Positions 6,388-14,390 of a stretch of DNA of 15,285 bases are shown in pieces (within the stretch, counting starts at the first letter, position 1; each line of letters opens with the position of its first letter). The notes below the pieces were generated by a model. The model saw only the letters and a list, made by a program, of their open reading frames with translations. It had not been told where the DNA came from and did not search any database. This stretch comes from DASPWV01 sp046727855 (GTDB lineage Bacteria > Acidobacteriota > Vicinamibacteria > Vicinamibacterales > UBA2999): NCBI GenBank assembly GCA_046727855.1, contig JBKPDL010000185.1, positions 1-15,285 on the forward strand. The letters are read 5' to 3'. The position numbers were made by a program, and so were the translations under genes.

Positions 6388-8531
6388 GGCCGTTCTCCTG
6401 TGACGTCGAACACCATTCGCATTCCGGTTTCGATGTGCTCGGCGACATGGCAGTGCAGCATCCACTTGCCGGGGTTCGACAGCTCCAGCAGCAGGTCCAC
6501 GGTAAAACCGGTGGGTACGAGCACGGTGTCTTTCCAGGCGAGATGCTCGTTGCGTACGCCGTTGACCGCCAGCACCAGGAAGCGCTGTCCGTGGATGTGA
6601 ATCGGGTGCTGCATCGCGTGCATCGCGCTGCGATCGTTCACCAGCCGCAGTTTCACCACCTCGCCGACCGTGAAGCGCCACTTGATGTCCAGGTTCTCGC
6701 GCCCGGTCGACGGCTCTCGCAGGATCCAGTGCGCGGCGTTACCGGTGGCCACCCAGTCCATCTCAGGCATCGTTCCGGTCCACTCCACCGGGTGGCGGTA
6801 GACGGACTCGAACTGCATCAGCGGCGTCAGCGGAAACGGCAGATCGCCGGTCTCGAGCGTGATGGTCAGCGCATGATCGACGGACCGCGCGAACTGCGCG
6901 CGGAAACGATCGATGTCCGCGCTGACTTCCACGTTGTGGCGAAGCCGCTCGAAGCTCGCGCGGTGATCGGGATGGGCGCGATCGGAGCCGACGCGCACGA
7001 CGCCGAGTGTCTGCGACTCCTCGAAGAACCTCGCCATCACATGATCGATCGCGCGCACGCGATTCAGCAGCGACACCTCTCCCGATTCCTCGAATCGCAC
7101 GTCCACGACGAACCGCTCGGCGGGGGCGATGGTGACGTTGTCCACCCACGACTCGCGCTCGAAGCGGCTCAGGTCCGAGGCGACCACCTTCAAGCGCGTG
7201 CGCGCCCCTTGAAACGACAGGTTGAAGACGCGCGTGCTGGACACGTTGGTCAGGAAGAGTCGCACCACTTCGCCGCGTTGGGCGCGGGCGTTCCAGCGCG
7301 GTTCGCCATTCACCAGCAGCACGTTGCCGAAGCGACCCATCAGCGCGTGCGTCGGCGCCTCACGACCGTGGCCCACGAGGCCGGTCTCGCCGACCAGCAA
7401 GTCGTCGAGCATGAGCACTTCTTCGCGATTGGCCGGCGCGAAAAAGCCGGGATCGCGCGAGCGCACCAGCAGGTTGCCGTAGAGCCCGAGGTCCTGCAGC
7501 ACGTCCTCGCGATGATGCGGGTGATACCAGTAGATGCCCGCATCACGGAAGCGCACGCGATACTCGAACGTGCCGCCTGGTTCTACCGGATCCTGCGTCA
7601 CGTGCGGCGCTCCGTCGAAGCGATTCTCCAGCCGTACCCCGTGCCAGTGCACGGCGGTGTGAAACTCCGTTTGGTTGATGAACGTCACCACGATCGTCGA
7701 CGCTTCATCAACCTGGATCAGCGGGCCGGGGTACTGGCCGTTGAAGCCGAGCATCGTCACCGTGCGGCCGAACAGCACGCGACGAACCGGCGCGGCGGTG
7801 AGGTTGAGTGTGTCGCCGTCGCGGAGCCGGAGCAGCTCGCGCGGGCGCGCCAACGGGATGTCGCTCGTTGCGGCAGGCGCATACGGCGAGACGTCCGGCC
7901 GCAGCGTCATCAGTTCCGGCGGCATCGTCACCGCGGGATGCATCGGAGGCGCTGTCGTCCAGCCCTCGGACGCTGCGCCCGCGCCTTGATGCGCGTGATC
8001 GGTTGGCGGCGCCGCTGACTTGTCGAGGAACCCTGCCAAGAGGAACGCCAAATCATGCGGCTGCATCCGCACGCTGGCCGACGTGCCGCGCAGCACCATG
8101 CGGCCGCTTCGCTCGGAAGAAGCAGCCGAGCGTTCGGCCGTAATCAGAATCAGGATGCGGTCGAAGGCGACACGTCCGAGTTTGGTCGTCCCGTTTCGCA
8201 CTTCGCCGAGCTTCACGAGCGGATGCATCTGCGGGGTCGTCGCCCATGCCACGAATGCGCTATACGGCCCGAGTGATCCAGCGTCAGGCAGATCTCGCAG
8301 CTCGAACAACACGTCGTAGACATGTTCACCGGCCGGCGTCACGGCGACGCCGAACGGCGACGACGGGGCGAGCAGCTGCGCCGTGCCCGAGCCCGATGCG
8401 ATGTCGACGGCTGGCAGCAGGTCGATGCGATACAGATCGGCGTCTGGACTGGCCGGCTGGTGGCTTTGCACTAGCGAAGGCCATACGAGCACGAGGACGA
8501 GAGCGACGCGGTGTACGGGAAAACGAGCCAC
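6384..8531 (-). CDS. Multicopper oxidase with an N-terminal extra domain
   Basis: The product is 715 residues starting at GTG 8531, with a signal peptide (about 7-23). Residues about 30-160 form an extra domain with strands such as EHVYDVLFELRDLP, YSAFVAWATTP, VKLGEV and ILILITAERS. I liken it to the extracytoplasmic anti-sigma-K-type beta domain. A His-containing linker (178-200) follows. The oxidase core has all four copper motifs: H295-W-H297-G, H337-P-H339-H, H642-P-I-H645-I-H647-G, and H693-C694-H695...H699...M704. This gives the type 1 Cys, two His and an axial Met ten residues after the Cys, and the trinuclear His set. It should oxidise phenols, metal ions or similar with O2 in the periplasm. 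It is coupled to the downstream amidohydrolase by ATGA and preceded by DoxX. The SD before the GTG is weak. Confidence 0.93.
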   Translation of the reverse strand: MARFPVHRVALVLVLVWPSLVQSHQPASPDADLYRIDLLPAVDIASGSGTAQLLAPSSPFGVAVTPAGEHVYDVLFELRDLPDAGSLGPYSAFVAWATTPQMHPLVKLGEVRNGTTKLGRVAFDRILILITAERSAASSERSGRMVLRGTSASVRMQPHDLAFLLAGFLDKSAAPPTDHAHQGAGAASEGWTTAPPMHPAVTMPPELMTLRPDVSPYAPAATSDIPLARPRELLRLRDGDTLNLTAAPVRRVLFGRTVTMLGFNGQYPGPLIQVDEASTIVVTFINQTEFHTAVHWHGVRLENRFDGAPHVTQDPVEPGGTFEYRVRFRDAGIYWYHPHHREDVLQDLGLYGNLLVRSRDPGFFAPANREEVLMLDDLLVGETGLVGHGREAPTHALMGRFGNVLLVNGEPRWNARAQRGEVVRLFLTNVSSTRVFNLSFQGARTRLKVVASDLSRFERESWVDNVTIAPAERFVVDVRFEESGEVSLLNRVRAIDHVMARFFEESQTLGVVRVGSDRAHPDHRASFERLRHNVEVSADIDRFRAQFARSVDHALTITLETGDLPFPLTPLMQFESVYRHPVEWTGTMPEMDWVATGNAAHWILREPSTGRENLDIKWRFTVGEVVKLRLVNDRSAMHAMQHPIHIHGQRFLVLAVNGVRNEHLAWKDTVLVPTGFTVDLLLELSNPGKWMLHCHVAEHIETGMRMVFDVTGERP

Positions 8532-8696
8532 GGTGTTCTCGGGGATGAGCGCTGGTTATACACCATCCCGGTGTTCGTGGTCGTCGAGCACTTACCACGA
8601 GCCCAATGGATTGAAATATCAGTCGAGGGCAGCCTGCTACGCTGTAGACCGATCGCCTTTCTGCGAAAGCGCCGGGCGAGACCGGCCCGCAAACGA
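8532..8696. other. DoxX-oxidase intergenic region
   Basis: 165 bases between the DoxX stop and the oxidase start, both on the minus strand. I see no convincing gene or promoter. Open frames crossing it are low-complexity Arg/Ser/Pro-rich shadows. Confidence 0.5.
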
Positions 8697-9101
8697 CTAC
8701 GGGCGGCGCCGCCACAGAGCGTCGAGGCTCCACGGTCCCGGCCCTGCTGCCGCGAGGTACAGATACAAGAAGCAAAACAAGACCGCGGGCTCACCGGCAC
8801 TCAGCACGGGCCAGAACGAGCGAGGCGCATGCGCCTGGAAATACGCGACCGCCATTTCGCCCGCGAGGATAAACGCGACCGGTCGCGAAAAGAGTCCCAA
8901 CAGCAGGAGCGCCCCGCCAAACGTCTCGAGGACGCCGGCCAAACCGGCTTGCGACATCAAATCGACGACCGGTCGCGGCTGGTTGACGGGGAACGCAAAC
9001 AGCTTCTGAGTGCCGTGCGCCATGAACAGGAACGCGGCGACGATGCGGAGAATGCTTCGAAGTCGTGGAGCCCAACGAGAGGGCAAGGGACCGTCGATCA
9101 T
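8697..9101 (-). CDS. DoxX family membrane protein
   Basis: The product is 134 residues from ATG 9101; a TTG directly before it is a possible start. It has four hydrophobic segments at about 15-30, 55-72, 74-90 and 104-120. Family landmarks are AHGTQKLFAFP (28-38), ETFGGALLLLGLFSRPVAF (59-77), AYFQAHAP and FWPVLSAGEPAVLFCFLYLY. DoxX proteins are small inner-membrane proteins linked to redox processes (quinone- or thiol-related). The exact role of this subgroup is not settled. It is the first gene of the minus-strand run DoxX, multicopper oxidase, amidohydrolase. SD is weak. Confidence 0.9.
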   Translation of the reverse strand: MIDGPLPSRWAPRLRSILRIVAAFLFMAHGTQKLFAFPVNQPRPVVDLMSQAGLAGVLETFGGALLLLGLFSRPVAFILAGEMAVAYFQAHAPRSFWPVLSAGEPAVLFCFLYLYLAAAGPGPWSLDALWRRRP

Positions 9102-9162
9102 CAACCCAGATTACGTTTCCGACCGCCGCTGCGTAACATCGTCCGGCGCTCGCCGCAAATGC

Positions 9163-9190
9163 TCGACGTCGCCACAGCCGGTGCTACCAT
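9163..9190 (+). promoter_or_regulatory. Candidate sigma70-like promoter for the short secreted ORF
   Basis: TCGACG (9163-9168), 16-base spacer, TACCAT (9185-9190) with TGC before it as an extended -10. It lies about 55 bases before GTG 9244, which has an AAAGGAG. Found by eye only. Confidence 0.35.
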
Positions 9191-9243
9191 CTCGTCTGCA
9201 CTAACGTCTTCGACAACACACTCGCGCAAAGGAGAGCCGCGGA

Positions 9244-9369
9244 GTGCGTATCACCCTTCTCCTTCTCTTCGCCGGCGTCACCGTTGCGCAAACAGGCGAA
9301 GGCTGCTCGTTCCAGCTCGAATCGCACTTCGGCGAGCTCATGCGGTTGGAGACGGTTGTCCAACGCTAG
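9244..9369 (+). CDS. Short secreted peptide or truncated secreted protein
   Basis: GTG 9244 is preceded by AAAGGAG (9228-9234, nine bases away). The 41-residue product starts with a clear signal peptide (RITLLLLFAGVTVAQ), then GEGCSFQLESHFGELMRLET and a stop at 9367-9369. The Cys-Phe-Gln start of the mature part vaguely recalls LptA/OstA-like proteins. If so, the stop is premature, and the following 200 bases hold decayed sequence with partial open frames in other phases. Alternatively it is a genuine tiny exported peptide. The translation signals look real; the product's identity is open. Confidence 0.4.
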   Translation: MRITLLLLFAGVTVAQTGEGCSFQLESHFGELMRLETVVQR

Positions 9370-9589
9370 CGCCGGCCTTCGCATTGAAGCGTCCGAACGT
9401 ACGCAGTGCAGCATTTCCAAGTCCAGCGGTGTCACGCTGGCGAACTGTCCGGGCTATATCCGGGAATGGATTGTGACAGAGCGCGGCTCGTTACACAGAG
9501 ACCCCGATCGGTGACGCCGGCGCGGTCTCGGTCCAGCTTGACCACGTACGCGTGACGAGCGCTTCACGCGATTCACCGGATCTCGATCG
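9370..9589. other. Relic-like region without a convincing gene
   Basis: Short plus-strand frames such as LRIEASERTQCSISKSSGV and ETPIGDAGAVSVQLDHVRV have ordinary protein composition but lie in different phases, separated by stops. This suggests a frameshifted remainder of the gene starting at 9244, or of another gene. No family recognised. Confidence 0.3.
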
Positions 9590-9617
9590 TCGACAGACTC
9601 ACGTGAATCCGTATAAG
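9590..9617 (+). promoter_or_regulatory. Candidate sigma70-like promoter of the molybdenum hydroxylase operon
   Basis: TCGACA (9590-9595) and TATAAG (9612-9617) are separated by 16 bases, close to TTGACA/TATAAT. They lie about 80 bases before the first ATG of the operon, in an otherwise gene-free stretch. No operator motif recognised. Confidence 0.45.
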
Positions 9618-9696
9618 CTTTTGATCTGTCCGTTGCCCCTCTGAATCCGTACGTCCTACGCATCCTCTTCGAGCCTCCACCTGTAAGGAGCACCAG

Positions 9697-10278
9697 ATGG
9701 CCGACGATGTGACTTTCCTCAACGATGTTGCCGTTGACGTACGCGTCGTGACGGAAGACGCGAGGCGAGCGATTGGGCCCGACGCCGTCCTTCTCGCATT
9801 GCAGGTCAATGGGCGCACGGTGCGCGTGGCAGTCGATCCCGGCACCACACTCGTGCAGGTGCTGCGCGACCAGCTCGGTCTGACCGGCACGAAAATCGGT
9901 TGCGACCGAGGCGCCTGCGCGGCGTGCACCGTATGGCTCGACGGCGAAGTGGCATCGAGCTGCATGACGCTCGCCTTCGATGCGCGCGGCCGGAACATTA
10001 CGACGATCGAGGGACTCGCCGACGGCGACACGCTGCATCCGGTTCAGCAGGCGTTCATCGACCATGACGCAATGCAGTGCGGGTTCTGCACGCCGGGCAT
10101 GGTGATGAGCTGCGCTGCGCTCGTCAATCGCAATCCTCATTGCACGTTGGACGATGTGAAGGCGGCGGTAAGTGGGCATCTCTGTCGATGCGGCACGTAT
10201 CCCAACATTTTCAACGCGACGCTCGCCGCAGCGGAGCACGTCAGGGCCGGGGCGACGAGCGAGGCAGGTGCGCGATGA
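9697..10278 (+). CDS. Molybdenum hydroxylase (xanthine dehydrogenase family), 2Fe-2S subunit
   Basis: The product is 193 residues and carries electrons between the Mo and FAD subunits. The plant-ferredoxin-type cluster is bound by Cys69, Cys74, Cys77 and Cys89 (GCDRGACAACTVW...SSC). The second, helical-domain cluster is bound by Cys128, Cys131, Cys163 and Cys165 (QCGFCTPG...HLCRCGTY). All eight ligands are present. Residues 1-30 precede the ferredoxin fold and do not look like a Tat signal, so the enzyme is probably cytoplasmic, unlike periplasmic Pao-type enzymes. AAGGAG (9685-9690) lies six bases before ATG 9697. The stop overlaps the next start by ATGA, so the two subunits are coupled. Confidence 0.95.
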   Translation: MADDVTFLNDVAVDVRVVTEDARRAIGPDAVLLALQVNGRTVRVAVDPGTTLVQVLRDQLGLTGTKIGCDRGACAACTVWLDGEVASSCMTLAFDARGRNITTIEGLADGDTLHPVQQAFIDHDAMQCGFCTPGMVMSCAALVNRNPHCTLDDVKAAVSGHLCRCGTYPNIFNATLAAAEHVRAGATSEAGAR

Positions 10279-12659
10279 GCGTGCCGGCTACACGTCAGCA
10301 GGAGTTGGCGTACGGAATCATCGGCGATCGGGTCGAGCAGGTCACTCGTGGCGTGCCCGCCGACGAGCCCCCACCACTGGCTGAGAACGCGAAGCTGAAA
10401 GTTATCGGCCAGCGCCTGCCGAGAATGGACGCCGTTCAGAAGGTCACCGGCAAGGCTCGCTACACCTTCGACGTCCAGCTGCCCGGTATGCTCTACGCGC
10501 GCCGAGTCGTCAGCTCGATACCACACGGCCGCGTCGTAACAATCGACACGTCGGCCGCGGAGAAGTATCCAGGTGTTCGCGCGGTACACGTGCTCGACCG
10601 GCAGCTGCAAAGCGCGCAACTCCGCGACCCGAACGTCGAGGGAAAGGCGCGGTATCCAGTCGTCCGATATCTCGGGCAGCCGCTTGCGGCCGTGGCGGCA
10701 GAGAGCCAGCGCGCGGCCGATGAGGCCGCGGCGCTGGTGACGGTCACGTATGAGCCTTTGCCGCACGTCACGACGCTGGACGAAGCGATGAAGGACGACG
10801 CACCGCTCGTCTTTCCGGGCGCAACCGAACAAGCGGCGACGGCGGGTGGTGGCGGCGCGACGCTCGGCCTGCCGCAGCGAGGCAACATCCGCGGCCCCGA
10901 TACCGGCATGATCTTCGGCTTGCCGAGAGGCGATGTCGCGAAAGGTCTCGGAGACGCCGACGTCGTCGTCACGGCGGAGTATCGCACGCAGGTGCAGACG
11001 CACGTGCCGCTGGAGTCACACGGTATGGTGGCGGATTGGCGTGACGATGAATTGATCATCTACGCCTCGACGCAGTTCACGATGAGCGTGCGCGATGAGG
11101 CCGCCGAGATCTTCGACTTGCCCAAGAACCGGGTGCGAGTCATCAGTGATTTCACCGGAGGCGGATTCGGCGCCAAGTTCGGCATCGGCAACTTAGGGCT
11201 GCTGGCGATCAGCTTGTCCCGAAAGACAGGTCTGCCCGTGCGGCTCATGCTCGATCGACGCGAGGAGCATGTGGCGGTGGGCAACCGGCCTGACAGCTTC
11301 CAGCGTTTGAGCATCGGTGCGAGGCGCGATGGCACGCTTACGGCGATCAAGCTGGAAAGCTACGGCACGGGTGGCGTCGCGGCAGGTGCGGGTGTCGGCT
11401 TTGCGCACGCGATGATGTACCCCTGTCCGAATGTGACCGCCGATCAGTATGACGTGTTCACGAATGCCGGCCCGTGCGCCGCATTTCGGGCGCCAGGACA
11501 GGTGCAGGGTATCTTCGGCCTCGAGCAGTCGCTCGACGAGCTCGCCGAGCGGCTGGCGATGGATCCGATCGCGCTGCGCGATACGATCGACACGAGCGGC
11601 AGTGAGGATTCCCGCGCGCGCCGAGTACAGCGCCACCGCGGTGCCGAGAAATTTGGTTGGAGCTCGCGGCGCAAAGCAGGCGCGGACGCGGGGCCACTCA
11701 AGCGCGGCCTCGGCGTGGCGCAGTCTCATTGGGTATCAGTCATTCACCGCGCGACATCGTGCGAGGTGCGCATCAACGGCGACGGGTCGGTTGAAGCCTT
11801 CAATGGGGCGCAGGATGTCGGCACGGGCACACGAACAGTGCTGGCGCAGGTGGTGGCCGAGGAGCTCGCGCTTCGTGCAGACCAGATCGCCAGTCACATC
11901 GGCGACACGCGGTATCCAACCGGTCCCGCATCGGGCGGCAGCCGAGTGACCGGCTCGTTGACGCCGGCCGCTCGAAACGCGGCGCATCGTGCGGCGCGCG
12001 ACCTTGCGAGGCGACTGGCGCCGCTGCTGGACGTGCAGCCGCACGCGATCGTCTTTGCCGAAGGGCATGTCGGCGTGCCGGGGAACGCGAAGGCCTGGCT
12101 CCCGTTCGAGGATGCCATCAGGAAACTGAACATCACGGAGCTCTCGTACTTCGCGGACCGCCCCGACGACTACGACGGCTACGGCATCGTCACGTCCGAG
12201 TATGCAATCGGCAAGCATGGCATCGGCGGCGTGCAGTTCGCCGACGTCCTCGTCGATGTCGAAACCGGCGCCGTCAAGGTGCAGCGCATCGTCGCCGTGC
12301 ACGATTGCGGCCGACCGATCAACCCGATGTTGACGGAGAGCCAGGTTTACGGCGGCGTCATCCAGGGCTTGAGCTACGCGCTCTACGAAGAACGGCACCT
12401 CGACGCCAGGTCGGGTCTGCAACTGAATGCGAACATCGACCAATACAAAATCGTGGGCTCGTGGGAAGTCCCTGTCATCGAGGTTCATCTCCTCGAGCAG
12501 CTGACCGGACAGTCGTCGACCGATGCGCGCGGCGTCGCCGAGCCTTCGAACGTCGCGACGGCGGCGGCTATTGCCAACGCGTTCTACAACGCGACCGGGA
12601 AGCGTATTCGCACACTGCCGATGACGCCGGCGAATGTACTTCAGGCGCTGAGCGTGTAG
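10275..12659 (+). CDS. Molybdenum hydroxylase, molybdopterin-binding catalytic subunit
   Basis: The product is 794 residues, the normal size for this subunit. The N-terminal a/b-hammerhead domain is at about 54-170 (QKVTGKARYTFDVQLPGMLY). Cofactor loops are TGGGFGAKF (294-302), AFRAPGQ (403-409), QDVGTGTRT (513-521) and GGSRVTGS (554-561). The catalytic Glu is probably Glu756 in GVAEPSNVATAAAIANA; the common form of this motif is GVGEPP, so Gly and Pro are replaced by Ala and Ser. It would hydroxylate an aldehyde or N-heterocycle; the exact substrate cannot be read from sequence. ATG 10275 overlaps the 2Fe-2S gene stop. The frame is open further upstream to 10077, but that part is antisense-phase shadow of the small subunit. 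Confidence 0.95.
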   Translation: MSVPATRQQELAYGIIGDRVEQVTRGVPADEPPPLAENAKLKVIGQRLPRMDAVQKVTGKARYTFDVQLPGMLYARRVVSSIPHGRVVTIDTSAAEKYPGVRAVHVLDRQLQSAQLRDPNVEGKARYPVVRYLGQPLAAVAAESQRAADEAAALVTVTYEPLPHVTTLDEAMKDDAPLVFPGATEQAATAGGGGATLGLPQRGNIRGPDTGMIFGLPRGDVAKGLGDADVVVTAEYRTQVQTHVPLESHGMVADWRDDELIIYASTQFTMSVRDEAAEIFDLPKNRVRVISDFTGGGFGAKFGIGNLGLLAISLSRKTGLPVRLMLDRREEHVAVGNRPDSFQRLSIGARRDGTLTAIKLESYGTGGVAAGAGVGFAHAMMYPCPNVTADQYDVFTNAGPCAAFRAPGQVQGIFGLEQSLDELAERLAMDPIALRDTIDTSGSEDSRARRVQRHRGAEKFGWSSRRKAGADAGPLKRGLGVAQSHWVSVIHRATSCEVRINGDGSVEAFNGAQDVGTGTRTVLAQVVAEELALRADQIASHIGDTRYPTGPASGGSRVTGSLTPAARNAAHRAARDLARRLAPLLDVQPHAIVFAEGHVGVPGNAKAWLPFEDAIRKLNITELSYFADRPDDYDGYGIVTSEYAIGKHGIGGVQFADVLVDVETGAVKVQRIVAVHDCGRPINPMLTESQVYGGVIQGLSYALYEERHLDARSGLQLNANIDQYKIVGSWEVPVIEVHLLEQLTGQSSTDARGVAEPSNVATAAAIANAFYNATGKRIRTLPMTPANVLQALSV

Positions 12660-12687
12660 ACACTGGAGCTCGCCACGGAGAATCCCC

Positions 12688-13692
12688 ATGCAAAGCTTCG
12701 AATGGATAGACGCGACGTCGGTAGAGGACGCCGCGTCGATGCTCGCCGCGGGAGGCCCTGGTGGTCCCGTGGTGGCGAAGGCCGGCGGCATCGACTTGGT
12801 GGACCTCCTGAAAGAAGGAATCGTCCGGCCGTCGCGTGTCGTCAATCTCAAAACGATCCCTGGGCTCGATCGGATTGCGGTCGACGACACCGGCGCGCTC
12901 ACACTGGGGGCGCTGGTCACGCTGGCGCGGATCGAGGCGGCGCCGGAGGTTCTCCGGCGTTTTCCGGCGCTGGCGGACGCCGCCCGGCACGCCGCAACAC
13001 CGCAAGTGCGGAACGCCGCGACCATCGGCGGTAACCTGCTGCAGCGGCCGCGCTGCTGGTATTTCCGCAGTGAGTTCTTCCATCGAGAAGGCGCCGATCC
13101 GGCGGCTGCAGCACGTGAGGGCGAGAATCAATACCACGCCATCTTCGACAACGCACGCTCCGCCATGGTGCACGCGTCCACGCCGGCGACGGCGCTCGTC
13201 GCCTACGACGCTGCAGTGGTCCTTACGGGCGAAAGCGGCCAGTCGCGCTCGGTGCCTGTGAAGGACTTTCTATTGCCACCCAACGCCGCACGCGATCGAG
13301 ATGCGGACATCGGGCCGAACGAAGTGCTCACGAGCGTCAGAGTTCCCTCGCCGCCTGCTGCAACGCGCGCCGCCTATCACAAGCAGACCGAGCGTGAGAG
13401 CTACGACTGGCCGATCTGCGATGTCGCCGTAATCTTGACGACCGAAGCAGACACAGTTCGCGACGCCACTATCGTTCTCGGCTGGGTGGCGCCCACACCA
13501 CGGCGTGCCCTCGAGAGCGAGCGGATCCTGCACGGTAAGCGAGTCACCGAAGGCGTAGCGCGCGAGGCCGCCAGGGCCGCGGTGGCCGGCGCTACGCCGC
13601 TGGCGAAGAACGCGTACAAAGTGCCGGTGCTCGAGACGGTCGTGCGCCGCACGATTCTCGCGGCCGCGGACGCGCCGGCAGGCCCGGCATGA
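12688..13692 (+). CDS. Molybdenum hydroxylase, FAD-binding subunit
   Basis: The product is 334 residues with the CO-dehydrogenase-flavoprotein fold. FAD-binding loops are VVAKAGGIDLVDLLK (28-42) and ATIGGNLLQR (111-120). After these comes RCWYFRSEFFH (122-132), then EGENQYHAIF (144-153) and VHASTPATALVA. In close relatives known to me (PaoB-like) this insertion carries several Cys that can hold a 4Fe-4S cluster. Here only Cys123 remains, with Ala and charged residues between, so the cluster is probably absent. ATG 12688 follows ACGGAG. It begins 28 bases after the catalytic subunit, and its stop overlaps the next small gene by ATGA. It passes electrons from the 2Fe-2S subunit to an acceptor. 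Confidence 0.93.
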   Translation: MQSFEWIDATSVEDAASMLAAGGPGGPVVAKAGGIDLVDLLKEGIVRPSRVVNLKTIPGLDRIAVDDTGALTLGALVTLARIEAAPEVLRRFPALADAARHAATPQVRNAATIGGNLLQRPRCWYFRSEFFHREGADPAAAAREGENQYHAIFDNARSAMVHASTPATALVAYDAAVVLTGESGQSRSVPVKDFLLPPNAARDRDADIGPNEVLTSVRVPSPPAATRAAYHKQTERESYDWPICDVAVILTTEADTVRDATIVLGWVAPTPRRALESERILHGKRVTEGVAREAARAAVAGATPLAKNAYKVPVLETVVRRTILAAADAPAGPA

Positions 13693-13916
13693 TGTCGAGC
13701 ACCGACGCGGTTCCTGCCGTATGTCGACATCTGCGCGCGAAAGGTGCGGGTGTGGTGTACGGAGAACCGGTGCGGTGGGAGAGCGGTTATTACCCCAACG
13801 CGGTCTTCTGGTGCCTACGGACCGCCGAGCCGATGGGGCCGGACGACGGCCTCGTGCATCCGCACGCGTGTATCCCGACTCGCGCGTGCTTTTGCGCAGC
13901 ATCGCCTACGCCGTGA
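13689..13916 (+). CDS. Small Cys-containing hypothetical protein at the operon end
   Basis: 75 residues starting at ATG 13689, overlapping the FAD-subunit stop by ATGA. No signal peptide. The second half, PNAVFWCLRTAEPMGPDD then HPHACIPTRACF, resembles short uncharacterised proteins with the pattern W-C-L...GPDD...C-x5-C (here Cys42, Cys61, Cys67). Function unknown. Cys spacing could suit metal or cluster binding, which would fit its position behind a molybdenum enzyme, but that is inference. The last residues (CAASPTP) may be off-frame if the 3' end is damaged. Confidence 0.5.
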   Translation: MMSSTDAVPAVCRHLRAKGAGVVYGEPVRWESGYYPNAVFWCLRTAEPMGPDDGLVHPHACIPTRACFCAASPTP

Positions 13917-13950
13917 TCTCACGCGAGGACGACAGGCTGCCCCGGCGACG

Positions 13951-14298
13951 TCACGGCACGAACGGGATGATCTCCTCGCGCTCAGCGCGCTTGGCCAGCC
14001 GGAATGGATCGTCGAGCCTGAACCAGACGCGCCACCCCTCGCGGCTGTGACCGACGTCCACTCGGCCGAACGTCGACCTCCCGGTATGCACGGGCAGCCC
14101 GGCGCGGTACGCTGTCTTGTCGAGATTCAGATCCCTGGCTCGTGACGCCACATTGCCCGCGTCGAAGAACACCGCGGCATCCACGTGCCTGAAGAGCGCC
14201 CATCGAGACTCGGCGCTGACCACCAGCAGATTCCGATAATGGAAGCGGAAGTTGTGGTACCCACGCAGCGTGTTCTGGCCGCCGAAACTTGGCAACAA
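13951..14298 (-). pseudogene. Omp85/BamA-type surface antigen, C-terminal fragment
   Basis: Read on the minus strand, about 115 residues begin LPSFGGQNTLRGYHNFRFH, the start of the last barrel part of bacterial surface antigen (D15) proteins. They continue with AESRWALFRHVDAAVFFDAGN and GHSREGWRVWFRLDDPFRL to a natural-looking end IIPFVP. A TAA sits two codons upstream of the first homologous residue. No POTRA domains or other barrel strands are in the window, and other genes lie there instead. It is a 5'-truncated relic. Confidence 0.75.
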
Positions 14299-14390
14299 TT
14301 AGAAGGGCTGTGATCCGGAATAAAGTCATGCCGCGAGGGGGCGAAGCGCGTACTCGTGGTGCAGACCACCCAACACTGATCTCGCGGTGA

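Noticed and set aside
5602..6600. Plus-strand open frame of 332 codons
   Set aside because: Antisense to the amidohydrolase, with low-complexity His/Arg content.
6360..8018. Plus-strand open frame of 552 codons
   Set aside because: Exactly antisense to the multicopper oxidase. Its translation is His/Arg/Glu-rich with no family motif, typical of a high-GC shadow.
8511..9476. Plus-strand open frame of 321 codons
   Set aside because: Antisense to DoxX and rich in Arg/Gln/Ser without motifs.
9454..10239. Minus-strand open frame of 261 codons
   Set aside because: Antisense to the 2Fe-2S subunit, whose eight Cys ligands and RBS are clear.
11736..13025. Minus-strand open frame of 429 codons
   Set aside because: Antisense to the Mo and FAD subunits, both of which have complete motif sets. 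Composition is Arg/Ala/Ser-rich.
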